Shown one piece after another: positions 8,584 to 16,585 of a stretch of 64,000 nucleotides of DNA. The notes beneath the pieces were generated by a model, which was not told the DNA's origin, did not search any database, and saw nothing but the letters and a program-made list of their open reading frames with translations. The stretch lies in contig NZ_BOOR01000010.1 of the NCBI RefSeq assembly GCF_016863335.1, positions 248,001-312,000 of the forward strand, written 5' to 3'. The translations under genes and the position numbers were made by a program. Origin of the DNA: Planotetraspora thailandica (lineage in GTDB: Bacteria; Actinomycetota; Actinomycetes; Streptosporangiales; Streptosporangiaceae). How positions within the stretch are numbered: the first letter of the stretch is position 1; each line of letters begins with the position of its first letter.

Positions 8584-9807
8584 GTGAACCAGCGCACGCT
8601 CCTGATCACGCTGACCGGTCCGGATCGCCCAGGCGTCACCTCACGGTTGTTCACCGTCCTGGCCGGGTTCCCCGTGACCGTCGCGGACGTGGAGCAGGTC
8701 GTCATCCGTGGGCGCCTGACACTCGGCGTCCTGGTCGCCTACGCCGGGGGCCCGCCCACCGGCACCGGCGGCACGATCGGCGGCCTGTGGACGGCCGTCG
8801 AGCAGATCGCGTCCGATCTCGACATGGACCTGGAGATCGCGACCGGCACGGCGTCCCAGGAGAAGCGGCGGCGCGGCCGGCTGCACGTCACCGTGCTCGG
8901 CGCCCCCCTCCTGCCCGCCGCGATGGCCGGCATCGCGGGCCGGGTCGCGGCCAGCGGCGCCAACATCGACCGCATCGAGCGGTTGTCGAGCTACCCGGTC
9001 ACGTGCATCGAGATGGCGGTCTCCGGGGCCGACCCGCGGGCCATGCGCGCGGACCTGGCGGCCGAGGCGGCCCTGCAGAAGGTCGACGTGGCCGTGCAGC
9101 GCAGCGGTCTGCACCGCAGGGCCAAGCGGCTGGTCGTCATGGACGTCGACTCCACGCTGATCCAGGGCGAGGTCATCGAGCTACTCGCCCGGCACGCCGG
9201 TTGCCTCGACGAGGTCGCCCGGGTCACCGAGCAGGCCATGCAGGGCGAGCTCGACTTCGCCGAGTCGCTGACGAGGCGGGTGGCCCTCCTGGAGGGGCTG
9301 CCGGACGAGGTCTTCACGAAGGTCGTCAAGGAGGTCGTGCTCACCCCGGGCGCGCGCACGCTCGTACGCACGCTCAAGCGGCTCGACTACCGCTTCGCCA
9401 TCGTCAGCGGCGGCTTCACCCAGATCACCGATGCCCTGGTCGCCGACCTCGGCATCGACTACTCGGCCGCCAACACCCTGGAGGTGGTGGACGGCAGGCT
9501 CACCGGCCGCGTGGTCGGCGAGATCGTCGACCGGCCCGGCAAGGCCCGCGCGCTGGAGCGCTTCGCGGCCGAGTCGGGCATCCCGCTCAGCCAGACGGTG
9601 GCGGTCGGCGACGGAGCCAACGACCTCGACATGCTCGCGACCGCCGGGCTCGGCATCGCGTTCAACGCCAAACCCGTCGTACGGCAGGCCGCCGACACCG
9701 CGCTCAACGTGCCCTACCTCGACTCGATCCTCTACCTCCTCGGGATCTCCCGCGATGAGGTGGAGGCCGCCGACGCCGAGGACGGCGTCGTCTCCCGCTG
9801 GGACTGA
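8584..9807 (+). CDS. serB: Phosphoserine phosphatase with N-terminal ACT domains
   Basis: 407 residues. Two ACT-like regulatory segments cover about 5-85 and 100-172 (LITLTGPDRPGVTSRLF; LHVTVLGAPLLPAAMAGIAG). The HAD phosphatase core has nucleophile D187 and acid D189 in MDVDSTLIQGEV, Ser/Thr motif II SGGFTQI, and motif III GDGANDLDML. It catalyses the last step of serine biosynthesis. The ACT domains fit serine feedback, as in mycobacterial SerB2. It starts at a leaderless GTG and stands alone on the plus strand between two divergent/convergent minus-strand groups. Confidence 0.95.
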   Translation: MNQRTLLITLTGPDRPGVTSRLFTVLAGFPVTVADVEQVVIRGRLTLGVLVAYAGGPPTGTGGTIGGLWTAVEQIASDLDMDLEIATGTASQEKRRRGRLHVTVLGAPLLPAAMAGIAGRVAASGANIDRIERLSSYPVTCIEMAVSGADPRAMRADLAAEAALQKVDVAVQRSGLHRRAKRLVVMDVDSTLIQGEVIELLARHAGCLDEVARVTEQAMQGELDFAESLTRRVALLEGLPDEVFTKVVKEVVLTPGARTLVRTLKRLDYRFAIVSGGFTQITDALVADLGIDYSAANTLEVVDGRLTGRVVGEIVDRPGKARALERFAAESGIPLSQTVAVGDGANDLDMLATAGLGIAFNAKPVVRQAADTALNVPYLDSILYLLGISRDEVEAADAEDGVVSRWD

Positions 9808-9819
9808 GCCCGTCCAGGC

Positions 9820-11958
9820 TCAGGCCATCACGGCCTCGGGTTCGGGGGTCGCGAACGCGGAGGCGGCGGCGTCGCACAGTTCGAGTGTGTCCGGGCCCAG
9901 GGACCGAAGGGCCTGGTCCAGCGCCGTCGTGCGCAGCAGGGCCCGGCGGACCTCCGTACGCGTGTCGCTCGGGTCGGCGTCCAGCTCGGCCAGGCGGCGC
10001 TCGGCGAGGCATCCCACCGATGCGGACACCACGGCCAGCTCGCGGTCCACGTCTCCCCTGGGCGCGAACGGCTCCCCCGTCTGTACGGCTTCCGCGGCGT
10101 ATGTCAGCCGCTTCGCGACCGCGTCGAGCACGTCAGGCACGTGGCCGGTGCCGGCGGGCGCTCGGGCGGCGGGCTCGTGGACGCCGGAATCTGGGACGCC
10201 GGGCTCGGGGAGCGCGGGCACGGCCTCCCCCCGCGAGACCGCAGTGAGGGACATGAGGTCGTCACGCACCCGCTGAGCCGCCTCCACGGCCTTCTGGGCG
10301 GCGCCGGGCGCGGTGCCACCCGGCTCATGGGCGATGTAGGTCAGCGCCTGGGCCACCGCGTCCGCGGCCAGCTCGGCCTTGGTGATCTTCAGCTCGGCCT
10401 TGTCCGCGGGCGTCTTCCCCCGGGTCATCCCGGCCAGCGCGCGGGCCGCCTCGGCATGGGTGGACAACATGTGGGCGACCCGGTCGGCGAGCCGTACGGT
10501 CTCCCCGCGGGGCCACAGCAGGCGTGTGCAGGCGATGGCGATGAGCCCGCCGACGATGGTCAGCACGATACGCGACTCCACGACGGCGGTGCCTCCGGGC
10601 AGCTGGAAGTCGATCAGCAGCAGGACGCACATGGTCATGAACGTCGACCAGTAGGCCTGATGGACCGACGCCATCCCGAAGGCGAGCGCCGCGGACACCC
10701 CGATGAGCAGCACCAGCCACGCCTGGCCGGGCGCGAAGTGCAGGATGCCCGCCGTGACGAGCCCGCCGGCCGTGCTCCCGCCGATCCTCGCCCACATCCG
10801 GGCCCGGGTCTCGCCGTAGGTCGGCTGCAACGTCACCAGGACGGCGATGACCAGCCAGTGGGGGTGTGGCGGGTGGAAGACCTCGATGATCGTGGAGGCG
10901 AAGGCCGTACCGAGCAGGACGCGCAGCGCGTGCCTGACCCGGGGGTTGTCGAAGGCGAGCGACGAGCGGAAGCCTGGAGGCACCACCGGCCGCACGGGCA
11001 GGGCCGGCAGCTCATAACGGGTCGAATGCAACCGGTGGGCGGCCTGCCGGTTGTCCGTGAGAGCACGCCTGATCCGCTCGGCGCAGTGCCCGATCTGCCG
11101 CAGGAGCACCAGAACCAGTAGCTCCCGCTCCCCGTGGGGGCGGTCGGCCCGCAACTCGTTCACTCGTGCCTCGAAGGCAGGGAGTGGATCGGGCACAGGC
11201 TCTTCGCCGATGAACGAGCGCAAGGCCAGCGCGACCGAGGCGGCCAGCTCGCGGAGCCCGGCCCGCTCCCCGGCGGCCGGGGCCCGTTCACGGAGCGCGT
11301 CCGCCAGGCCGTGCAAGGCCACCACCTCGTAGAACACCCGCCGGAGCGTGGAGACCACCTGCTCGCCCGCCCGCGACCGGCGTTGCCACCGGTGGCGGGA
11401 GCACATCACCTGGGCGTTGTCCAGCGCGTCGCCCGCCTTGTTCCTGAGGGCCTCCCAGTCGCCGGGGTCGTGCCCGGGATCGGCTCCGGCCTCCACCAGG
11501 TCGGCCAGCGCCTCGGCCGCCCGCGACAACGTCACCGCCAGCGGCCGGGTCCGCCGCCACGGCCAGGGCAGGGTGAGGAGCACGGCGGCCAGCAACCCGC
11601 CGAGCACCTGGAGACCCGTGTGCTGGGGAGGATCGAGGGGCAGCGGATTGGCCGCGGTGAGCAGCAGGGTGAGCGCGGGCGTGATGCCGATGGGCCGCAC
11701 CAGCACGCCGAGCCCGCCGAGCGCCGAGGCCGCGGGCACGATCAGCCAGCTCTCACCCGAGACGAAGATGCCGAGCGCGGTCCCCACCGCCAGGGACGCC
11801 ACGACGCCGAGCATGAACGGCCTGCTCACCCCGGCGGGATCGAGGATGGCCCGGCTGGCCACCAGCCACGCACCGAGCCCGACCGCCGCACCGCCGGACG
11901 GGTGTCCCGTGACGACGCCGACGGACAGGGGGATCACCAGCGCGACGGCCCCGGTCAA
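9820..11958 (-). CDS. FUSC-family (aromatic acid exporter-like) membrane protein
   Basis: At least 712 residues. Two blocks of membrane helices (about 1-130 and 340-460) alternate with two cytoplasmic helical regions. This is the duplicated layout of FUSC/YccS/AaeB proteins. Motifs include HPHWLVIAVLVTLQPTYGET and RIGGSTAGGLVTAGI. The start is uncertain. The TTG at 11958 has a weak ribosome site, and the open frame continues upstream (DPPGADLPIPLANIVRALRP) to the end of the SixA gene without ATG or GTG, so a CTG or coupled start near 12030 is possible. The stop of sixA at 12047 suggests translational coupling. The substrate is unknown. Confidence 0.85.
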   Translation of the reverse strand: MTGAVALVIPLSVGVVTGHPSGGAAVGLGAWLVASRAILDPAGVSRPFMLGVVASLAVGTALGIFVSGESWLIVPAASALGGLGVLVRPIGITPALTLLLTAANPLPLDPPQHTGLQVLGGLLAAVLLTLPWPWRRTRPLAVTLSRAAEALADLVEAGADPGHDPGDWEALRNKAGDALDNAQVMCSRHRWQRRSRAGEQVVSTLRRVFYEVVALHGLADALRERAPAAGERAGLRELAASVALALRSFIGEEPVPDPLPAFEARVNELRADRPHGERELLVLVLLRQIGHCAERIRRALTDNRQAAHRLHSTRYELPALPVRPVVPPGFRSSLAFDNPRVRHALRVLLGTAFASTIIEVFHPPHPHWLVIAVLVTLQPTYGETRARMWARIGGSTAGGLVTAGILHFAPGQAWLVLLIGVSAALAFGMASVHQAYWSTFMTMCVLLLIDFQLPGGTAVVESRIVLTIVGGLIAIACTRLLWPRGETVRLADRVAHMLSTHAEAARALAGMTRGKTPADKAELKITKAELAADAVAQALTYIAHEPGGTAPGAAQKAVEAAQRVRDDLMSLTAVSRGEAVPALPEPGVPDSGVHEPAARAPAGTGHVPDVLDAVAKRLTYAAEAVQTGEPFAPRGDVDRELAVVSASVGCLAERRLAELDADPSDTRTEVRRALLRTTALDQALRSLGPDTLELCDAAASAFATPEPEAVMA

Positions 11959-12046
11959 CGCGAATCCAAGCGCGAGGCGCAGATCCGCGGGCCTCAGCGC
12001 CCGGACGATGTTCGCGAGCGGTATAGGCAGGTCGGCCCCCGGCGGA

Positions 12047-12502
12047 TCAGGGATGGTGCATGCGAACCAGGCGCCCCGTACCCGGCGCCACGTCTTCCCA
12101 GGTCGCCGCCAGCTCGATCACCGCGAACGAGCCCGGGGAGAAACGATCGTCATCCGTACCTGTGAGGCTCACGACGAGCTCGTGGGCACCCGGGTTGTGC
12201 CCCACGAGCACGAGCGTCCCGACCTCCGCCTCGGTACGGCGAAGCAGTGCGAGCAACTCGTCGGGGTAGGCCTCGTAGATGTCCCGCTCGAATTCGATGG
12301 GCGCGTCGAGGCCGAGCAGCTCGGCCGTACGGCGGGTGCGGACCGAGGGCGAGGAGACGACGAGTTCGGGGCCGAGGGGCCTGATGAGGTCGCCGGCCTC
12401 TCGGGCGTTGCGCTCCCCCCGCGCGGTGAGCGGGCGTTCCCGATCGGCCAGGCCGGCGATGTGCTCGGCCTTGGCATGCCTCAGCACGATCAACGTCTTC
12501 AC
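12047..12502 (-). CDS. SixA-type phosphohistidine phosphatase
   Basis: 151 residues of the histidine phosphatase superfamily. The N-terminal LRHAKAE holds the catalytic RHxK variant typical of SixA, and VGHNPG holds the second catalytic His. SSPSVRTRRTAELLG is the usual phosphate-pocket helix. SixA removes phosphate from phospho-His on HPt-type proteins or PTS NPr. Here the partner is unknown. It lies directly upstream of the FUSC gene on the same strand and downstream of a 33-codon membrane-peptide gene. Confidence 0.9.
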   Translation of the reverse strand: MKTLIVLRHAKAEHIAGLADRERPLTARGERNAREAGDLIRPLGPELVVSSPSVRTRRTAELLGLDAPIEFERDIYEAYPDELLALLRRTEAEVGTLVLVGHNPGAHELVVSLTGTDDDRFSPGSFAVIELAATWEDVAPGTGRLVRMHHP

Positions 12503-12533
12503 GTGGTCACCTTCGACAGCGGGCCCGGGTGCG

Positions 12534-12635
12534 TCATCCGGCCGCCCACATCGCCAGGCCGACGATCACCGCGAACATCGCCAGCATGGCCAGCAGGACC
12601 ATCGCCAGCCCTCGGCCTCCAGAGGGTTCGTCCAT
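12534..12635 (-). CDS. Small single-span membrane protein (33 aa)
   Basis: The ORF reads MDEPSGGRGLAMVLLAMLAM and continues with a hydrophobic stretch to MWAAG, so residues 10-32 form one transmembrane helix. No ribosome site is visible. A TACACT -10 box lies 8 nt before the ATG, which fits a leaderless mRNA. It is followed 31 nt later by sixA on the same strand, so it may be the first gene of a sixA-FUSC operon. Its function is unknown. Confidence 0.6.
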   Translation of the reverse strand: MDEPSGGRGLAMVLLAMLAMFAVIVGLAMWAAG

Positions 12636-12643
12636 AAGAGCCC

Positions 12644-12649
12644 AGTGTA
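12644..12649 (-). promoter_or_regulatory. -10 box for the small membrane protein gene
   Basis: On the minus strand TACACT lies 8 nt before the ATG at 12635. It sits just past the hairpin that ends hppA, so it likely separates the two transcription units. Confidence 0.45.
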
Positions 12650-12653
12650 TGGA

Positions 12654-12687
12654 GAGAGGGCCCCCCATGGTCGTGGGGGACCCTCTC
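12654..12687 (-). terminator. Hairpin terminator downstream of hppA
   Basis: A 13-position stem (12654-12666 with 12675-12687, one G-T wobble) with an 8-nt loop starts 26 nt after the hppA stop codon. No T-tract follows, as is usual in this phylum. Confidence 0.7.
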
Positions 12688-12712
12688 GTCACAGATCCGG
12701 ACGCCGGACGAC

Positions 12713-15046
12713 TCAGCTTCCGACGGGCTGCGGAGCCTGCTTCTCGTGGTCGTTGTCGTCCGCGGCGGGAGCGACGACCGTCCTCCGCTTCGACACGACG
12801 ACCGCGCCCACGACGACCGCGACGGCGACCACGGTCGCGCCGATGCGGACGGCCGCATTGTCGGCGTAGGTGACGACTGCCGGAGCGATCAGCAGCGCGA
12901 CCAGGTTCATCACCTTGATCAGCGGGTTGATCGCCGGGCCGGCGGTGTCCTTGAACGGGTCGCCCACCGTGTCACCGATGATCGTCGCCTCGTGGGAGGC
13001 GGAACCCTTGCCTCCGTGGTGACCGTCCTCGACCAGCTTCTTGGCGTTGTCCCAGGCGCCGCCGGAGTTGGCCAGGAACACCGCCATCAGCGTGCCGGCC
13101 GCGATCGCGCCCGCGAGGTAGGCGCCGAGCGGCGCGTACCCGAAGGCGAAACCGACGGCGATCGGGGTGAGCACGGCGAGCAGGCCGGGCGTGGCCAGCT
13201 CACGCAGCGAGTCACGGGTGCAGATGTCGACCACGCGGCCGTATTCGGGCAGCTCCGTGCCTTCCATGATCCCCGGCTTGGTGCGGAACTGCTCGCGGAC
13301 CTCGAAGACAACCCGCTCGGCCGCCCGTCCGACGGCGCTGATTGCCAGGCCGGAGAACAGGAAGACCACCGCCGCGCCGATGATCAGACCGACGAGGACG
13401 TTGGGCGAGTCGATCGACAGGTTGAAGTTCGCAAACGAGCCCAGCGCGTCCTTGACGCCCTGGCCGGCCGTCGCCAACTGCCCCTCGACCGCCGTGCGGA
13501 ACGAGCCGAACAGCGCGGTCGCGGCCAATACGGCCGTCGCGATCGCGATGCCCTTGGTGATGGCCTTGGTGGTGTTGCCGACCGCGTCGAGGGAGGTGAG
13601 CACCCGGGCGCCCTCGCCCTCCACGTCGCCGGACATCTCGGCGATGCCCTGCGCGTTGTCGGAGACCGGCCCGAAGGTGTCCATGGACACGATGACGCCG
13701 ACGGTGGTCAACAGGCCGGTGCCCGCCAGGGCGACGGCGAACAGGGCCACGGTCACGTTGCCGAAGCCGAGCAGGAACGCCCCGTAGACCGCGCCGCCGA
13801 TCAGCAGCGCCGAGTAGACCGCGGACTCCAGGCCGACGGAGATGCCGGACAGGATCACGGTGGCCGCGCCGGTGCGCGAGCTCTCGCCGATCTCCCGCAC
13901 GGGACGGCGGTTGGTCTCGGTGAAGTAGCCCGTGAGGATCTGGATCGCGCTGGCCAGCACGAGGCCGATCAGCACCGCCCCGATGGCGATCAGGCGCGGG
14001 TCGGAGCTGAGCCCGGCGATCGCGGGGCTGACCCCGCTCAGCTCGGAGAAGCTCGACGGCAGGTACAGGAACGCCGCGACAGCCACGAGGACGGCCGAGA
14101 TCGCCGCCGAGATGAAGAAGCCGCGGTTGATCGCCGCCATCCCCGACCGGTCGCCGCTGCGGGGCGCGGTCGTGAAGATGCCGATGATGGCGGTGATGAC
14201 GCCGATCATCGGGACGATCAGCGGGAAGACCAGGCCCTCGGTGCCGAAGGCGGCCTTGCCGAGGATCAGGCTCGCCACGAGCATGACGGCGTACGACTCG
14301 AACAGGTCGGCCGCCATGCCGGCGCAGTCGCCGACGTTGTCGCCCACGTTGTCGGCGATGGTGGCCGCGTTGCGCGGGTCGTCCTCGGGGATGCCCTGCT
14401 CGACCTTGCCGACGAGGTCGGCGCCGACGTCGGCCGCCTTGGTGAAGATGCCGCCGCCGACACGCATGAACATAGCGAGCAGCGCGGCGCCGAAGCCAAA
14501 GCCCTCGAGCACGCTCGGGGCGTCGCTCTTGTAGACGATCACCACGATCGCGGCTCCGAGGAGGCCGAGACCGACGGTGAACATGCCGGCCACGCCGCCG
14601 GTGCGAAACGCGATCCGCATCGCGACCTTCTCACCGGACTCGCGGGCCGCCGCCGCCACGCGCACGTTTCCGCGTACGGCCAGCCACATGCCGATGAATC
14701 CGGTCAGCGCGGAGAAAACCGCGCCGATCACGAAGAAGACCGAGCGGCCGACGGCCACCCCGGTCGAATCAGCGGGCAACAGGAACAGCAGGAAAGGAAT
14801 GATGACGACGAACACAGCCAGGGTGCGGAACTGCCGCGTGAGATATGCGGCTGCGCCCTGTTGTACGGCTCGCGCGATGTTCTGCATGCGCTCGGTGCCC
14901 TGACCTGCGGCGAGCACCTCCCGCACCAGGCCGCCCGCAACTGCGAGGGCCAAAAGGGCCACCGCCGCGACAACGATCACAAGTGTGAGATGAGAACCGC
15001 TTAGAGCCACCGATGTGCCTTCGTCAGCGGCTAGATAGGCAGACAA
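12713..15046 (-). CDS. hppA: Membrane-bound H+-translocating pyrophosphatase, K+-independent type
   Basis: 777 residues with about 16 membrane spans. The pyrophosphate site motifs are intact: DVGADLVGKVE (206-216), DDPRNAATIADNVGDNVGDCAG (two pieces around 222-243) and NSGGAWDNAKK near the C-terminus. It couples PPi hydrolysis to proton export. The determinant GNTTKA at 490-495 has Lys494 where K+-dependent enzymes carry Ala, so the enzyme should be K+-independent. TTG start, with AGGAGG 8 nt upstream. It sits beside the bldG pair, as in Streptomyces. A hairpin terminator follows. Confidence 0.97.
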   Translation of the reverse strand: MSAYLAADEGTSVALSGSHLTLVIVVAAVALLALAVAGGLVREVLAAGQGTERMQNIARAVQQGAAAYLTRQFRTLAVFVVIIPFLLFLLPADSTGVAVGRSVFFVIGAVFSALTGFIGMWLAVRGNVRVAAAARESGEKVAMRIAFRTGGVAGMFTVGLGLLGAAIVVIVYKSDAPSVLEGFGFGAALLAMFMRVGGGIFTKAADVGADLVGKVEQGIPEDDPRNAATIADNVGDNVGDCAGMAADLFESYAVMLVASLILGKAAFGTEGLVFPLIVPMIGVITAIIGIFTTAPRSGDRSGMAAINRGFFISAAISAVLVAVAAFLYLPSSFSELSGVSPAIAGLSSDPRLIAIGAVLIGLVLASAIQILTGYFTETNRRPVREIGESSRTGAATVILSGISVGLESAVYSALLIGGAVYGAFLLGFGNVTVALFAVALAGTGLLTTVGVIVSMDTFGPVSDNAQGIAEMSGDVEGEGARVLTSLDAVGNTTKAITKGIAIATAVLAATALFGSFRTAVEGQLATAGQGVKDALGSFANFNLSIDSPNVLVGLIIGAAVVFLFSGLAISAVGRAAERVVFEVREQFRTKPGIMEGTELPEYGRVVDICTRDSLRELATPGLLAVLTPIAVGFAFGYAPLGAYLAGAIAAGTLMAVFLANSGGAWDNAKKLVEDGHHGGKGSASHEATIIGDTVGDPFKDTAGPAINPLIKVMNLVALLIAPAVVTYADNAAVRIGATVVAVAVVVGAVVVSKRRTVVAPAADDNDHEKQAPQPVGS

Positions 15047-15601
15047 ATCCGTCCTCCTCGGCCAGACGGGGTTTGGATCCTGCCCGGATGGCGCTGCTGA
15101 CGGTGTTACTGCCTGGGCCTGCGGCGCACTTCCGGGTGGTTGGCAGTGCCGCTTCCGGTTGCATCCGCAATACCTTGGCCGGTGCCGGGGAGTCTACGCA
15201 GCGATGCGACGGATATGAAGGCCCATGCGCACGGTAATTAGGGCTGCGTCCAGTAATGGAACAAGCTTTGCCCCGCTATGTGGTCGTTTTGACCAGCTAA
15301 GTAAGGATGTGCGAGAGGAGGGTCGCTGTTGTTACACCACACCCTAAACCAGGATTTCAGTCGACCTCAATAGTCCGCCCCTAATCGCATGCAGCACCAT
15401 TCACGGGACCGGACACAGAGGGGGTGCTTCGCGAGCCGCCGGGCAGAGGGAATCATGATCATATAGGCCGGGGATTCGGCCCGGCCGATATGCGTCACAG
15501 CCCGCCTATTCAGTGGCCGGCGGATTTCGGCGACACGCGTGGCCGCGACGCGAAAGCAGGCAGGGTGGATCACCGTGCATGGCCGGAGCCGACACAGGCA
15601 G
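15047..15601. other. Gene-free 555-bp region upstream of hppA
   Basis: No credible coding sequence is seen on either strand. It should hold the hppA promoter and a long leader (minus strand) and the trailer of the anti-sigma gene. No riboswitch class that I know could be recognised. Base composition is less GC-rich than in the genes, around 15240-15500. Confidence 0.5.
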
Positions 15602-15604
15602 GCC

Positions 15605-15630
15605 GATGCCGCCCCTGGGGGTGGGGCATC
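15605..15630 (-). terminator. Possible hairpin after the anti-sigma gene
   Basis: GATGCC at 15605 pairs with GGCATC at 15625-15630. The inner part pairs imperfectly C-rich to G-rich. It begins 11 nt after the stop of the anti-sigma gene. Confidence 0.4.
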
Positions 15631-15640
15631 CGCCTGCCGG

Positions 15641-16072
15641 TCAGATCGCGGCGATCCCGTTGCCCGCTGCGGGCCAGCTCATGCGGATCCTCATGCCCTT
15701 AGGGCCGGGCTGCACTTCGACGTCGTCGGCGAGCCCCGCGATGACCGCCACGCCGAGCTCCGCCATCTCATCGGGGACAGACATGTCATCCATGTCCACG
15801 ATGTACGGCTTCGGCTCCTCGCTTGGGGCGGAGTCGGTGACGGTGACCTCGAAGCGGCCCGCGTCGTCGCGTAACTCGATGCGGACCGGCTCACCCGGAC
15901 AGTGAAGGCGGTGCGCCTCCACTGCCCGCGAGCACGCCTCTCCGACGGCGAGGCGAACCTCGTCGAGGATCGCCTCAGCCACCCCGGTGCGCCGGGCGAT
16001 GGCCGTCGCGACCAGCCGCGCCGTACGCACATGGGCCGGCAACGCGCTGAACGTCAATTCGACGGTGGCCAT
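15641..16072 (-). CDS. RsbW-like anti-sigma factor (HATPase), partner of BldG
   Basis: 143 residues with the GHKL ATP-binding fold of serine-kinase anti-sigma factors. The N-box region is EVRLAVGEACSRAVEAH (usually NAVEHA, so the Asn is replaced). The other regions are VTVTDSAPSEE (G1-like box, degenerate) and ELGVAVIAGLADDVEV (G2 box). It should bind a sigma factor and be countered by the STAS protein encoded 15 nt upstream. In S. coelicolor the gene after bldG encodes the corresponding anti-sigma factor. The altered N-box could weaken kinase activity. Confidence 0.88.
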   Translation of the reverse strand: MATVELTFSALPAHVRTARLVATAIARRTGVAEAILDEVRLAVGEACSRAVEAHRLHCPGEPVRIELRDDAGRFEVTVTDSAPSEEPKPYIVDMDDMSVPDEMAELGVAVIAGLADDVEVQPGPKGMRIRMSWPAAGNGIAAI

Positions 16073-16087
16073 GTTGCTCCTCGGCCG

Positions 16088-16438
16088 TCACTTGTCTCGG
16101 CCGTGGGCTTCCTTGGCCTCGTCGACCGAGGCGTAGATGCCGAAGACCTTCGTCAGACCGGTGATCCGGAAGATCTTCAGAATGCGCTCCTGCGTGCAGA
16201 CGAGTTCCAGCGACCCGTCGTGCGCCCGGACCCGCTTGAGCCCGCCGACCAGCACACCAAGGCCGGTCGAGTCGAGGAAGTCCACCTTCTCCATGTTGAC
16301 GAGCAGGTGGAAGTTGCCCTTGTTGACCAGGTCGATCAGCAGCTCACGCAGCCTGGGCGCGGTGTAGACATCGATCTCACCCTCGACATCGACGATGGTG
16401 AGACTGTCTTCGGAATGGTGGTCCAACTTCAGATCCAC
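16088..16438 (-). CDS. bldG: BldG-type anti-sigma factor antagonist (STAS domain)
   Basis: 116 residues beginning [21 protein letters not shown] single STAS domain carries the phosphorylatable Ser57 in [19 protein letters not shown], followed by [16 protein letters not shown]. The sequence agrees with S. coelicolor BldG throughout, including the Ser57 numbering. Unphosphorylated BldG captures anti-sigma factors and is needed for aerial development and antibiotic production there. I chose the GTG at 16438, preceded closely by GGAGGA; an upstream ATG at 16486 would add 16 unrelated residues. Its neighbours (anti-sigma, hppA, divergent helicase) match Streptomyces order. Confidence 0.93.
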   Translation of the reverse strand: MDLKLDHHSEDSLTIVDVEGEIDVYTAPRLRELLIDLVNKGNFHLLVNMEKVDFLDSTGLGVLVGGLKRVRAHDGSLELVCTQERILKIFRITGLTKVFGIYASVDEAKEAHGRDK

Positions 16439-16585
16439 AGATCCTCCAGCGCCGTACTTGCGTAGGTCTCGATGCGGGTCGTGCATCCTGGTGGCCCCAG
16501 GACCATGACCCTAACGCGCGGCATTCAACCACGCTCCGACTCCGTGTCTATACGAAATCACGACTCCGGGCGACTCTCCCCGCAG

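Noticed and set aside
12746-15004. Long open frame on the plus strand opposite hppA
   Set aside because: It is His/Asp/Gln/Gly-rich low-complexity sequence, the usual antisense shadow of a high-GC gene; hppA matches its family throughout.
15047-15601. Riboswitch or structured leader for hppA
   Set aside because: The region is long enough, but I could not match it to any known riboswitch class.
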